This document shows, piece after piece, positions 7,969 through 18,845 of a stretch of 36,910 nt of DNA. The notes under the pieces are model-generated. The model was not told the origin of the DNA, did not search any database, and worked only from the letters and a program-made list of their open reading frames with translations. The position numbers and the translations under genes were made by a program. The stretch's first letter is position 1, and each line of letters starts with the position of its first letter. Source of the stretch: Alphaproteobacteria bacterium UBA2784 (GTDB lineage Bacteria > Pseudomonadota > Alphaproteobacteria > Micropepsales > Micropepsaceae); NCBI GenBank assembly GCA_002352285.1, contig DEIC01000041.1, positions 16,708 to 53,617 of the forward strand, written 5' to 3'.

Positions 7969-10182
7969 ATGGATACGAAGCAGGCTGCTTCCGGCAAATG
8001 CCCGGTCAATCACGCCGCAATGGCCAGCGGTCAGGCGCGCGCAGGCGGGCGCACCAATCGCGACTGGTGGCCCGACCAGATCAATCTTGCCATCCTGCAT
8101 CAGCACTCGTCGCTGTCGAGCCCGATGAAGGGCGGTTTTGATTATGCAGCCGCGTTCAAGTCGCTCGACTACCCCGCGCTGAAGCGTGATCTCCATGCGC
8201 TTATGACGAATTCACAGGATTGGTGGCCGGCGGACTATGGTCATTATGGCCCGCTCTTCATCCGCATGGCGTGGCACAGCGCGGGCACCTATCGCATCTC
8301 TGACGGTCGCGGCGGCGCCGGTTCAGGCACGCAGCGTTTTGCACCGCTCAACAGCTGGCCCGACAACGGCAATCTCGACAAGGCGCGCCGCCTTCTGTGG
8401 CCGATCAAGCAGAAATACGGCAACAAGATCTCGTGGGCCGATCTGATGATCCTCGCCGGCAATGTGGCGCTGGAGTCGATGGGCTTTAAAACCTTCGGCT
8501 TTGCGGGCGGTCGCGCTGATGTGTGGGAGCCGGAAGAAGACATCAACTGGGGCGTGGAAGCGGAATGGCTGGGCGACAAGCGTTACAGCGGCGATCGCGA
8601 ACTCGCCAATCCGCTGGCCGCCGTGCAGATGGGTCTCATCTATGTGAATCCGCAGGGCCCCAACGGCAATCCTGATCCGGTCGCATCGGGCCGCGATGTG
8701 CGCGAGACGTTTGCGCGCATGGCCATGAATGACGAGGAGACAGTGGCGCTGGTTGCTGGCGGCCACACGTTCGGCAAGGCGCATGGCGCTGGCCCCGAAT
8801 CCCATGTTGGTCGCGAGCCGGAAGCAGCGCCGCTAGAGGCGATGGGGCTTGGCTGGCTTTCCACCTTTGGCAGCGGCAAGGGCGGCGATACGATCACCAG
8901 CGGCATCGAAGGCGCGTGGAAGCCCAACCCGACGAAGTGGGACAACGGCTATTTCGACACGCTGTTCGGCTATGAATGGGAAGCCGTGAAAAGCCCGGCG
9001 GGCGCCTGGCAGTGGAAGCCCAAGGGCGGTGCGGGCGCCGATGCGGTTGTTGATGCGCATGATCCCAAGAAGCGCCACGCACCAATGATGACGACGGCGG
9101 ATCTGTCGCTGCGCTTTGATCCGGCGTATGAAAAAATCTCGCGCCGGTTTCACAAGAACCCGCAAGAATTCGCCGACGCCTTTGCGCGCGCGTGGTTCAA
9201 GCTGACGCACCGCGATATGGGGCCCAAGGCGCGCTATCTCGGCCCGGAAGTGCCGCGTGAGAATCTGATCTGGCAGGATCCGGTTCCCGCTGTCGATCAT
9301 AAGCTGATCGATGCGGCAGACATTGCGGCGCTGAAGGCGAAAGTTCTGGCGCTTGGCCTCCCCGTGCCGGAGCTGGTGTTTGTCGCGTGGGCGTCGGCGT
9401 CGACCTATCGCAACTCTGACAAGCGCGGTGGCGCCAACGGTGCGCGCATCCGCCTTGCGCCACAAAAGGACTGGGCGGCGAATGATCCTGCCGTGCTGGC
9501 GCGGGTTCTCGATGGCCTGACGAAGGTGCAGACGGCGTTCAACACCGGCCGCAAGGACGGCAAGAAAGTTTCGCTGGCGGACCTCATCGTTCTGGCCGGT
9601 TCGGCAGCGGTGGAAGAGGCGGCGCGCAAGGCGGGCGTGACGGTCAATGTGCCCTTCACGCCGGGCCGCACGGATGCAAGTGCCGCTGAAACGGATGCCG
9701 CTTCGTTTGCCGTGCTGGAGCCCAAGGCCGATGGCTTCCGCAATTTCGCCAAGCCGGGTCTTGGCGCGATTGCCGAGCATCTGCTGGTGGACAAGGCGCA
9801 GCTTCTGTCGCTGACGGCGCCAGAAATGACGCTGCTGGTGGCAGGCTTGCGAGCGCTCAACGCCAATACCGGGCGCGCTGCACATGGTGTTCTCACCGCG
9901 CGGCCGGGCGTGCTGACCAATGATTTTCTGGTGAACCTGCTTGATATGGGCGTAGTGTGGACGGCCAAAGACGACACCAGGGAGATCTACGAAGGCCGCG
10001 ATCGCAAGACCGGCGCGGTGAAGTGGACGGCGACGCGTGCTGATCTTGTGTTCGGTTCGAACTCGCAATTGCGTGCGCTGGCGGAAGTCTATGCCAGCAG
10101 CGATGGCGCCGAAGCTTTTGTGCAGGGCTTTGTGGCGGCGTGGACCAGGGTGATGAACCTCGACCGCTTTGATCTGCGCTGA
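7969..10182 (+). CDS. katG: Catalase-peroxidase KatG
   Basis: The 737-residue cytoplasmic haem enzyme breaks down hydrogen peroxide by catalase and peroxidase reactions. The N-terminal half has the distal triad Arg99, Trp102, His103 (IRMAWHSAGTYR), the proximal haem ligand His266 (GGHTFGKAHG), and the residues of the covalent Met-Tyr-Trp adduct (Met251, Tyr225, Trp102), placed as in Mycobacterium KatG. The C-terminal half is the degenerate duplicate typical of the family. The start at 7969 has AAGGAGA six bases upstream; an open frame back to 7546 runs antisense through oxyR and is not used. Length is normal for the family. Control by the divergent OxyR is expected. A long bidirectional hairpin terminates it. 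Confidence 0.98.
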   Translation: MDTKQAASGKCPVNHAAMASGQARAGGRTNRDWWPDQINLAILHQHSSLSSPMKGGFDYAAAFKSLDYPALKRDLHALMTNSQDWWPADYGHYGPLFIRMAWHSAGTYRISDGRGGAGSGTQRFAPLNSWPDNGNLDKARRLLWPIKQKYGNKISWADLMILAGNVALESMGFKTFGFAGGRADVWEPEEDINWGVEAEWLGDKRYSGDRELANPLAAVQMGLIYVNPQGPNGNPDPVASGRDVRETFARMAMNDEETVALVAGGHTFGKAHGAGPESHVGREPEAAPLEAMGLGWLSTFGSGKGGDTITSGIEGAWKPNPTKWDNGYFDTLFGYEWEAVKSPAGAWQWKPKGGAGADAVVDAHDPKKRHAPMMTTADLSLRFDPAYEKISRRFHKNPQEFADAFARAWFKLTHRDMGPKARYLGPEVPRENLIWQDPVPAVDHKLIDAADIAALKAKVLALGLPVPELVFVAWASASTYRNSDKRGGANGARIRLAPQKDWAANDPAVLARVLDGLTKVQTAFNTGRKDGKKVSLADLIVLAGSAAVEEAARKAGVTVNVPFTPGRTDASAAETDAASFAVLEPKADGFRNFAKPGLGAIAEHLLVDKAQLLSLTAPEMTLLVAGLRALNANTGRAAHGVLTARPGVLTNDFLVNLLDMGVVWTAKDDTREIYEGRDRKTGAVKWTATRADLVFGSNSQLRALAEVYASSDGAEAFVQGFVAAWTRVMNLDRFDLR

Positions 10183-10222
10183 TGTGGTGGGTGGGGCGCG
10201 TGATCTTGCGCGCCGCCTCTTC

Positions 10223-10269
10223 AAATGAAACGCCCAAGGTGCCAGACTGCGCCTTGGGCGTTTTCATTT
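10223..10269 (+). terminator. Terminator after katG
   Basis: The stem AAACGCCCAAGGTG (10228-10241) pairs with CGCCTTGGGCGTTT (10250-10263) with one G-U pair and an eight-base loop. T residues follow at 10261-10264. The palindrome extends outwards with AAATG and CATTT, so the hairpin is A/T-flanked on both sides. Confidence 0.85.
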
Positions 10270-10282
10270 CTCTCGGCGGCAG

Positions 10283-11251
10283 ATGATCCGGCCTCAGATC
10301 GGTTTGGCATTGGGCGGTGGCGTGGCGCGCGGCTGGGCGCATATCGGCGTGTTGCGCACGCTGATTGAAGCCGGTTTCAAACCCGACATCATTGCTGGCA
10401 CCTCCATCGGCGCGGTGGTGGGCGGTCTCTATCTGGCGGGGCGGCTGGATGAGCTGGAAAATTTCGCGCGCGGGCTTTCGGGCCGCTCCATCCTCTCCTA
10501 CACCGATTTCACGTTACGCGGCTCCAGCCTCATCTCCGGCGAGAAGCTGCGCAAGCGGATGCACGAATATATCGAGGGCGTGCTGATCGAAAATCTCGAC
10601 CGGCACTTCATCGCCATCGCAACCGAACTGAAAACCGGACACGAGGCATGGCTGCGGTCAGGGCCGCTGACGCGGGCCTTGCGCGCGTCCTATGCGCTGC
10701 CGGGCGTTTTTCCGCCGGTGAAAATCGAAGGCCGCTTCCTGATTGATGGTGCGCTTACCAACCCTGTGCCGACCAGTGCGGTGCGTGCGATGGGTGCGCG
10801 CCTTGTGATCGGTGTCAGCCTTCATGCCGATGGTCATGCGGGCGAGACGGCAGGTGGCGAGCGCCTGTTCGGCGGGGCGGAGGAGGCGGCCTATCCCGAT
10901 GCGGATGGCGATGGGGTGGGTGACGTGCCCGTACAGGGTGCGCCTGACAAGCCCTCGCTGTTATCGCGGATGAATCCGGGGCGCTGGTTCCGCAAGGCGC
11001 TGTTCAAAGCGGGGCCAGAAGCGCCGGGCATCTCAACCGTGATGGTGGGGGCGCTCAACATCCTGCTTGATCGCGTCACGCGCACGCGTCTGGCGGGTGA
11101 TCCGGCGGACGTACTCATCAGCCCCGATCTGCGCGGCATCGGTCTTCTGGAATTTGATCGCGCCGCCGAGCTGATCGACCGCGGGCGCGCGGCGGCAGAG
11201 GCGGCTTTGCCCTCAATCAACCGCGCGATGCGTGAACTGAGCGTCGAGTAA
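10283..11251 (+). CDS. rssA: Patatin-like phospholipase family protein (RssA type)
   Basis: The 322-residue protein has the patatin fold: an oxyanion loop LALGGGVARGWAHIGVL, the nucleophile Ser41 in GTSIG, and Asp155 in DGALTNPVP forming the catalytic dyad. It is predicted to be a lipid acyl hydrolase of the RssA group; the physiological substrate is not known for this group. A loop at 206-214 has the spacing D-x-D-x-D-G-x-x-D, a calcium-binding-loop pattern, inside an insertion that I do not recall as typical of RssA. The start is 14 bases past the katG hairpin with no strong ribosome-binding site. Its stop lies one base from the clpB stop on the other strand. Confidence 0.9.
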   Translation: MIRPQIGLALGGGVARGWAHIGVLRTLIEAGFKPDIIAGTSIGAVVGGLYLAGRLDELENFARGLSGRSILSYTDFTLRGSSLISGEKLRKRMHEYIEGVLIENLDRHFIAIATELKTGHEAWLRSGPLTRALRASYALPGVFPPVKIEGRFLIDGALTNPVPTSAVRAMGARLVIGVSLHADGHAGETAGGERLFGGAEEAAYPDADGDGVGDVPVQGAPDKPSLLSRMNPGRWFRKALFKAGPEAPGISTVMVGALNILLDRVTRTRLAGDPADVLISPDLRGIGLLEFDRAAELIDRGRAAAEAALPSINRAMRELSVE

Positions 11252-11252
11252 C

Positions 11253-13880
<2,628 letters not shown>

Positions 13881-13983
13881 CCCAAAGCCCTTTCGCCAAG
13901 CCTGCCCGCGGACCGCCCCAGTTGGGCGCGGCGATGCGAACAGCTCTCAAGGTTGCCGGGGCGCAAAACCCCGCTCCCGCACG

Positions 13984-14013
13984 ATATGGGAACCGGGGAG
14001 GGCCGGATGCAAG
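13984..14013 (-). promoter_or_regulatory. Candidate heat-shock (sigma32) promoter for clpB
   Basis: Read on the minus strand, CCCCCTTG (CTTG at 14013-14010) is followed 19 bases later by CCCATAT (13990-13984). This resembles the CTTG / CYTATNT alphaproteobacterial RpoH promoter and the CCCCATNT element of E. coli, although the spacer is one or two bases long. It lies between the phhB stop and clpB. Transcription would start near 13977, and the mRNA would open with a hairpin (CGGGG / CCCCG, 13957-13973). Confidence 0.5.
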
Positions 14014-14019
14014 GGGGCC

Positions 14020-14316
14020 TTAAGCCCTGACAGCCGCCTTTTCGATCTCCAGGGCAAGGGTAATGTCTTTTAACGTCACCCCGCCCGTGTCATGGGTGGT
14101 GAGGAGAATGTCCACCGCCTTGTAGACGTTGGCCCATTCGGGGTGGTGGTCCATGCGCTCGGCCACCAGGGCGACGCGGGTCATGAAAGCGAAAGCCTCG
14201 ACAAAGTCGGCAAACACAAAGCGCTTTTCGATGGCGTCCTTGGATTTCGCGTTCGCCCAGCCAGACAGGCGCGAAAGGGCAGCGTTGCGTTCGGCAGGCG
14301 ACAATTTCTGGGTCAT
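14020..14316 (-). CDS. phhB: Pterin-4a-carbinolamine dehydratase
   Basis: This 98-residue protein has the family signature DHHPEWANVY followed by THD: His57, His58 and Pro59, then His75 and Asp76, the residues that dehydrate 4a-hydroxytetrahydrobiopterin. It would recycle pterin cofactor for an aromatic amino acid hydroxylase, though no such gene is in the window. Length is usual for the family. The start codon lies only 18 bases from that of the divergent zincin gene, so the promoters of the two must overlap or lie inside the opposite gene. It precedes clpB on the same strand, but a separate clpB promoter seems to lie between them. Confidence 0.92.
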   Translation of the reverse strand: MTQKLSPAERNAALSRLSGWANAKSKDAIEKRFVFADFVEAFAFMTRVALVAERMDHHPEWANVYKAVDILLTTHDTGGVTLKDITLALEIEKAAVRA

Positions 14317-14334
14317 GGCTTACGATCATTCGTC

Positions 14335-14733
14335 ATGGATTTTACAAACGTCAAATCACCGGATGCGGACGAGATCAAGCGTCTTGCGGAAGAGGCTTGG
14401 GCGGGTCTGCCGGAAGCGTTCCGCGCACCCTGTCAGGCGATGGCCATCATCGTTGACGACTGGCCGTCAGATGATGTGCTGGCGGAATTCGAGGCGGAGG
14501 ATGACCCCGCCTCTATCATGGGGCTTTACCAGGGCATTGCGCTGACCGAGCAAAGCGCGGGCGATGTGCTGGAAGGCCCACATCTGGTTTTCCTCTACCG
14601 CATGCCGATCCTTGCCTATTGGGCGGAGCATGACGAGACGCTGGGCGCGATCGTGCGCCATGTGCTGATCCACGAGATCGGCCACCATTTCGGATTTTCC
14701 GACGAAGACATGGAAGCGATTGAGGAGGGGTGA
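14335..14733 (+). CDS. Small zincin-like metallopeptidase family protein
   Basis: This 132-residue protein carries the zinc motif HEIGHHFGFSD near its C-terminus: His113, Glu114, His117 and Asp123. That is the HExxHxxxxxD pattern of a minimal zincin family (metallopeptidase family, PF06262 type). It has no signal peptide or membrane segment, so it is cytoplasmic. The natural substrate is unknown. The start at 14335 (MDFTNVKSPD) is the only ATG that avoids running antisense through phhB. It faces lepB across a palindromic repeat element that may act as terminator for both. Confidence 0.9.
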   Translation: MDFTNVKSPDADEIKRLAEEAWAGLPEAFRAPCQAMAIIVDDWPSDDVLAEFEAEDDPASIMGLYQGIALTEQSAGDVLEGPHLVFLYRMPILAYWAEHDETLGAIVRHVLIHEIGHHFGFSDEDMEAIEEG

Positions 14734-14756
14734 GGGCTGAATGCTCCCTGCTTCTT

Positions 14757-14883
14757 CCCTCGCCCCTTTGGGGAGAGGGCGGATCGCGCTTGCGATCCGG
14801 GTGAGGGGTTTTTTGGGCTCTTCTGCAATACCCCCTCACGGAATTTGCTGAACCGCAAATTCCTGCTCTCCCCGAGGGGAGAG
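14757..14883 (+). repeat. Palindromic mosaic repeat, full copy
   Basis: Five modules follow one another between the convergent zincin and lepB genes. These are a 10-bp hairpin (14757-14779, one mismatch); a perfect 7-bp hairpin GGATCGC/GCGATCC with loop GCTT (14781-14798); a long-range pair GTGAGGGG/CCCCTCAC spaced by 22-23 bases (14801-14839); a perfect 9-bp hairpin GGAATTTGC/GCAAATTCC (14840-14863); and an 8-bp hairpin CTCTCCCC/GGGGAGAG with loop GA (14866-14883). The T-run at 14809-14814 could help end transcription. It shares this plan with 26367-26528 and, inverted, with 1-39. It resembles the RIME-type intergenic repeats of rhizobia in kind; identity with them is not shown. Confidence 0.85.
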
Positions 14884-14910
14884 CGAGAGACGCAAGCGAA
14901 AGACTTGGCT

Positions 14911-15666
14911 CTACCTCAATCCCGTCATCGAACGGCCGGCACATTCAGCCACGCCGACTTCCTGACAATCGGCAAATGAGATCGAGATCGCAAAGGCGCG
15001 GCCGACCAGATATTCCATCGGCACAAAGCCCAAGGTCGCGCGGCTGTCGGATGAGTTGTCGCGGTTGTCGCCCATGAAGAAGATGTGGCCGTCAGGCACC
15101 AGGGCGGGGCCGTAATTGTCGATGCCGCCCTTGTCGCGCGTGTCGGCCATGACGTGGCCTTCGTCAGCGCCGGGCAGAAATTCGTCATAGAGACGCATGC
15201 TCACGACATCGCCGCGATACTGATTGAACAGCATCTCGCCCAACTCGGTGCGTGCGACGGGCTCATCGTTGATGAAGATCTGGCCGTTCTTCAGTTCCAC
15301 CTTGTCGCCCGGCAGGCCGATGACGCGCTTGATATAGTCTTCGCCCGTATGCGGATTGACGAAAACCACAATGTCGCCGCGCTCTGGCACCGACGAAAAA
15401 ATGCGCCAGCCGCCCGGCACCAGTGTGCCCAGTCCCAGTGGCAGCGAATAGCGGCTGTAGCCGTAAGACCATTTCATCACGACAACGCGGTCACCCACGC
15501 GCAGGGTGGGCACCATCGATTCCGAGGGAATGTCGTATTGCGCCAGCGCCAGCGTGTTGAAGGCAAAGGCGATCATTGCAGCGCCGGCGATGATCGATAC
15601 CGTCTCGCGGATCACGTGCACCAGCCTTGAGCCGGGCGTTGCGGGCGCGCTGTTATCCGATTCCAT
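14911..15666 (-). CDS. lepB: Signal peptidase I
   Basis: The 251-residue enzyme removes Sec and Tat signal peptides on the periplasmic side of the inner membrane. One N-terminal transmembrane helix (about 22-42) precedes box B IPSESMVPTL with the catalytic Ser50 (Ser48 for the oxyanion hole). Box D has Lys113 in DYIKRVIGLPGD, and box E reads GDNRDNSSDSR. A C-terminal segment with two cysteines (DCQEVGVAEC) follows. In many bacteria lepB adjoins lepA or rnc; here it heads a minus-strand row with thpR, an aldo/keto reductase and tesA, so it may be an extra copy. This cannot be settled from the window. Confidence 0.95.
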   Translation of the reverse strand: MESDNSAPATPGSRLVHVIRETVSIIAGAAMIAFAFNTLALAQYDIPSESMVPTLRVGDRVVVMKWSYGYSRYSLPLGLGTLVPGGWRIFSSVPERGDIVVFVNPHTGEDYIKRVIGLPGDKVELKNGQIFINDEPVARTELGEMLFNQYRGDVVSMRLYDEFLPGADEGHVMADTRDKGGIDNYGPALVPDGHIFFMGDNRDNSSDSRATLGFVPMEYLVGRAFAISISFADCQEVGVAECAGRSMTGLR

Positions 15667-15713
15667 GGATTCCTACTCCGTCAACCACTCTGGCCGTCAG
15701 GCTGAACCTGCCC

Positions 15714-16274
15714 TTAGAGCGGGAGCGCCCCGCCTTCAAGCCTGTATTCGCGCTCGGCCACATAATGATGGCCGCCATGGCGCGGATGTGACGAAAAGAG
15801 GGTGAACGTTGCGGCCTCAAAGACACGTGATTGATAGAGGCTGTTTCGTGAAACCCAGTTCATCACCCGGCCGGTATCGGCCTGACGCAGGCGGGCCAGC
15901 GTGACATGCGGCCGGTATTTGCCGTCGCTGTGCGTCACCCCGGCGCGGCGGCCGGCCGCCACGCAGCGCGAGGCCAGAAGATCGAGGCTGTCATCAGGAT
16001 TGACGCGTGCGAACATCGCGTGTGGCTTCTTGCCGCCAAAGACATCCACGCCCGACAGCGACAGCGAAAGCGCCGGGTGGCGGATGGAAGAAAGCTCCAC
16101 GTCAATGTCATGCGCCATCGCACCATCGACTTCGCCGAAGAAGGCAAGCGTGATGTGGAACATTTCCGGCTCTACCCAGTTGGCGCCGGGCACGCCGCCA
16201 TCCTGCATGGCGGCAAGGCCTTCGCGCAGATCGTCAGGAAGCGACAGCGCGGCAAAGAGGCGAAGGGCTGACAT
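15714..16274 (-). CDS. thpR: RNA 2',3'-cyclic phosphodiesterase
   Basis: This 186-residue member of the 2H phosphoesterase family has both catalytic HxTx motifs: HITL at 40-43 and HVTL at 123-126. Members open 2',3'-cyclic phosphates at RNA ends and ligate tRNA halves in vitro with 2'-5' linkage. The protein is cytoplasmic. The start is close to, and the gene runs co-directionally with, an aldo/keto reductase nine bases upstream, so they are likely one transcript. Confidence 0.93.
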   Translation of the reverse strand: MSALRLFAALSLPDDLREGLAAMQDGGVPGANWVEPEMFHITLAFFGEVDGAMAHDIDVELSSIRHPALSLSLSGVDVFGGKKPHAMFARVNPDDSLDLLASRCVAAGRRAGVTHSDGKYRPHVTLARLRQADTGRVMNWVSRNSLYQSRVFEAATFTLFSSHPRHGGHHYVAEREYRLEGGALPL

Positions 16275-16283
16275 CGCTGCGAT

Positions 16284-17330
16284 TTAAGGCGCCGGGTTGG
16301 GCTGAAGGTGATGCACGCGATCAATTTCCTTCAGCTGCTCTGCTGTCAGCTTGATCGTGTGGGCGGCAATGTCGGTTTTCAGCTGCGCCATGGTGGTTGC
16401 CCCGATGATGCTGCTGGTGACAAAGGGCTTGGCCAGGGTAAAGGCAATTGCCAGCTGCGACGGGTCCATGTTCCAGCTTTTGGCGAGGTCAAGCCAGTTG
16501 TTGATGGCGCGCTCGACCTCTGGCCGTTCATAACGCTGGGCGCGGTTGAACAATTGTTTGCGCGATCCCGGCGGATTGGCGCCGTTCTGGTATTTGCCTG
16601 TCAGGAATCCTTGCGCCAGCGGCGAATAGGCCAGCAACCCGACCTGCTCGTAGAAGGCAATTTCGGCCAGCCCCAGCTCAAAGGTGCGGTTGATGAGGTT
16701 GTAGGCATTCTGGATCGAGTGGATGCGCGGCAGCCCATGCTTTTCTGACTCGGCAAGGAACCGCATCACGCCCCATGGCGTTTCGTTCGAGACGCCGATG
16801 TAACGGATGCGGCCCGCCTTTACATGGGCGTTGAGCGCATCGAGGATTTCCTCAAACGGCGTGTAGTCAGGCGCGTGTTCGCGCCAGACAAGACCGTTGC
16901 CGCCGAAATTGGCAATCGGCCGGTCGGGCCAGTGCAGCTGATAGAGATCGATGTAATCGGTCTGCAGGCGCTTCAAACTCTTTGTGACGGCTTCATCGAT
17001 CTGCTTGCGGGTGATGCGGCTTTCCTTCTCGCTGTCGCGCATCCAGTTCATCGGCGAGCGGCCAGCGATCTTGGTCGCAAGGATCACCCTGTCGCGGTTC
17101 CTGCGCGCCGCAAACCAGGTGCCGATGATCCGCTCGGTCGAGCCTTGCGTTTCGGCGCGGGGCGGGATCGCATACATTTCTGCCGTGTCGAAAAAATTGA
17201 TGCCCTGATCGAGGGCATAATCCATCTGCTCGTGGCCCTCTCCTTCCGTGTTCTGCTGGCCCCAGGTCATGGTGCCGAGGCAGATTTCGGAGACATCAAG
17301 GCCCGTGCGGCCCAGCTTGCGCTTTTGCAT
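16284..17330 (-). CDS. tas: NADP(H)-dependent aldo/keto reductase, Tas-like
   Basis: The 348-residue TIM-barrel oxidoreductase has the catalytic tetrad Asp48, Tyr53, Lys87 and His133 (FFDTAEMY, ILATKI, LYQLHWPDRP). The segment PPRAETQGSTERIIGTWF is characteristic of the E. coli Tas branch. It should reduce carbonyl substrates with NADPH; the physiological substrate is unknown. It lies nine bases upstream of thpR and 24 bases downstream of tesA, all on the minus strand. Confidence 0.92.
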   Translation of the reverse strand: MQKRKLGRTGLDVSEICLGTMTWGQQNTEGEGHEQMDYALDQGINFFDTAEMYAIPPRAETQGSTERIIGTWFAARRNRDRVILATKIAGRSPMNWMRDSEKESRITRKQIDEAVTKSLKRLQTDYIDLYQLHWPDRPIANFGGNGLVWREHAPDYTPFEEILDALNAHVKAGRIRYIGVSNETPWGVMRFLAESEKHGLPRIHSIQNAYNLINRTFELGLAEIAFYEQVGLLAYSPLAQGFLTGKYQNGANPPGSRKQLFNRAQRYERPEVERAINNWLDLAKSWNMDPSQLAIAFTLAKPFVTSSIIGATTMAQLKTDIAAHTIKLTAEQLKEIDRVHHLQPNPAP

Positions 17331-17354
17331 GTGGGTAATCCGTTCGTCAGTTAT

Positions 17355-18089
17355 TCAATTCGTTTCCGGCAGGCGGGCGGCGAGAATTTTGCGGATGAAC
17401 GCCTCCACCGTGGGCGTGATGCGCTCGACGATCACGCGGGTTCCTGCCTCGTTGGGGTGGATGCCATCGGGCTGGTTCAGCGAAAGATCGGAAGCAACGC
17501 CATCAAGGAAGAAGGGATAGTACGACGTTTGATAGGAGGCCGAGAGTTCGGGAAAGATCGCGTCAAACTCGCGCGCATAATCGGGCCCGAGATTGCGTGG
17601 CGCCATCATGCCAGCGAGAAGAACGGGCAGATTGCGCGCCTTCAGATTGTCGAGAATGGCCGTCAGATTGGCGCGCGTGTCGGCGGGCGAAAGGCCGCGC
17701 AGCGCATCATTGGCTCCCAGCTCCACCATCACACCGTCAACGTGGCCGTCGAGCGCCCAGTCGAGGCGGGCAAGGCCGCCTGCCGAGGTGTCGCCCGAGA
17801 CGCCGGCATTCACGATTTCGGCATTGAAACCGCGCTCCATCAGGCGCTTTTCCAGCATGGCGCAGAAATCCTCGCCCGGCGCCACGTTATAGCCCTGCGT
17901 CAGGGATGTGCCGATGGCCACAATCCGCACGCGGTCTTCCGGCATGACACTTTCGGCGCGGGCAAAAGCCGCCGAGAATGCCATCAGGCCAAATGCGAGC
18001 AGGAAGATGCGCCGGGCCAGGTTGACCTTGCCGCGCAAACCGCCATATCCCCCAATGGGCGCACGGATTGAGATGGCCGCCTTGCGCAT
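17355..18089 (-). CDS. tesA: Periplasmic SGNH-type arylesterase / lysophospholipase (TesA-like)
   Basis: From the ATG at 18089 the protein has 244 residues, with a signal peptide whose hydrophobic core reads RRIFLLAFGLMAFSAAFARA. SGNH blocks follow: GTSLTQGY with the nucleophilic serine, the glycine block NAGVSGDTSAGG, GANDALRG, and DGIHPNEAG with the Asp-His pair. It hydrolyses acyl esters and thioesters in the periplasm. A longer start at 18134 would overlap the start of the divergent ybbA and has no ribosome-binding site, so the shorter one is preferred, with some doubt. The tesA/ybbA-ybbP divergent order is the same as in E. coli. Confidence 0.88.
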   Translation of the reverse strand: MRKAAISIRAPIGGYGGLRGKVNLARRIFLLAFGLMAFSAAFARAESVMPEDRVRIVAIGTSLTQGYNVAPGEDFCAMLEKRLMERGFNAEIVNAGVSGDTSAGGLARLDWALDGHVDGVMVELGANDALRGLSPADTRANLTAILDNLKARNLPVLLAGMMAPRNLGPDYAREFDAIFPELSASYQTSYYPFFLDGVASDLSLNQPDGIHPNEAGTRVIVERITPTVEAFIRKILAARLPETN

Positions 18090-18122
18090 GTTTGTGACCC
18101 GACCTTTCGAAAGCTCTCCCGG

Positions 18123-18845
18123 ATGAACCAGCATGCCGCGCCGCCAAAAGGTGACATCGTTGCCGTTTCAGACCTGCATCTCACACTGGCGAGCGACGCT
18201 GGCGACGTCAACATATTGCGGGGCTTGAGTTTTACAATCACGCATGGCGAAAGCGTGGCACTGGCTGGGCCTTCGGGCTCAGGCAAGTCCACCCTGTTGA
18301 TGACGCTGGCGGGGCTGGAGCGGCCCAGCTCGGGCAGCATCAAGGTTGCGGGCCATGATCTGGGTGCGCTGAACGAAGATGGCCTGGCGCGTTTCCGCCG
18401 CGATGAAATCGGTATCGTTTTCCAGTCATTCCATCTCGTGCCGGCCATGAATGCGCTGGAAAATGTCGCCGTGCCGCTGGAGCTGGCCGGTGTGCGCGAC
18501 GCTTTCCCGCGCGCGAAGGCCGCGCTTGAATCCGTCGGGCTGGGGCACCGGCTGACGCATTATCCCGGGCAATTGTCTGGCGGTGAGCAGCAGCGTGTGG
18601 CGCTGGCGCGCGCCATGGCGCCCAAGCCGCACATCATTCTGGCCGACGAGCCGACGGGCAATCTTGATGGCGTGAACGGTGCGCAGATTGTCGAGCTTCT
18701 GTTCGGCCTCACGCGCTCGCAGGGAACGACGCTCGTTCTGGTGACGCATGACGAGGCGCTGGCACGGCGCTGTGGCCGCATCATCCGCCTGAAAGACGGA
18801 CGCATTGACCGCATCGAAGCGGGCGCGCGCGAGAGCGTGGCATGA
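18123..18845 (+). CDS. ybbA: ABC transporter ATP-binding protein, YbbA/LolD type
   Basis: The 240-residue ATPase has Walker A GPSGSGKST (about 49-57), signature LSGGEQQ, Walker B ILADEPTGNLD and the switch histidine in VLVTHDE. It belongs to the LolD/MacB-like group that works with FtsX-type permeases. It overlaps ybbP by four bases (ATGA), so the two form one complex. The gene pair is divergent from the tesA-type esterase, a conserved order. The substrate is unknown; mechanotransmission or extraction of envelope molecules is typical of this group. Confidence 0.94.
   Translation: MNQHAAPPKGDIVAVSDLHLTLASDAGDVNILRGLSFTITHGESVALAGPSGSGKSTLLMTLAGLERPSSGSIKVAGHDLGALNEDGLARFRRDEIGIVFQSFHLVPAMNALENVAVPLELAGVRDAFPRAKAALESVGLGHRLTHYPGQLSGGEQQRVALARAMAPKPHIILADEPTGNLDGVNGAQIVELLFGLTRSQGTTLVLVTHDEALARRCGRIIRLKDGRIDRIEAGARESVA

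Noticed and set aside
8833..10224. A 463-residue open frame antisense to katG
   Set aside because: Low-complexity Arg/His/Ala composition with no motif; katG codes on the other strand.
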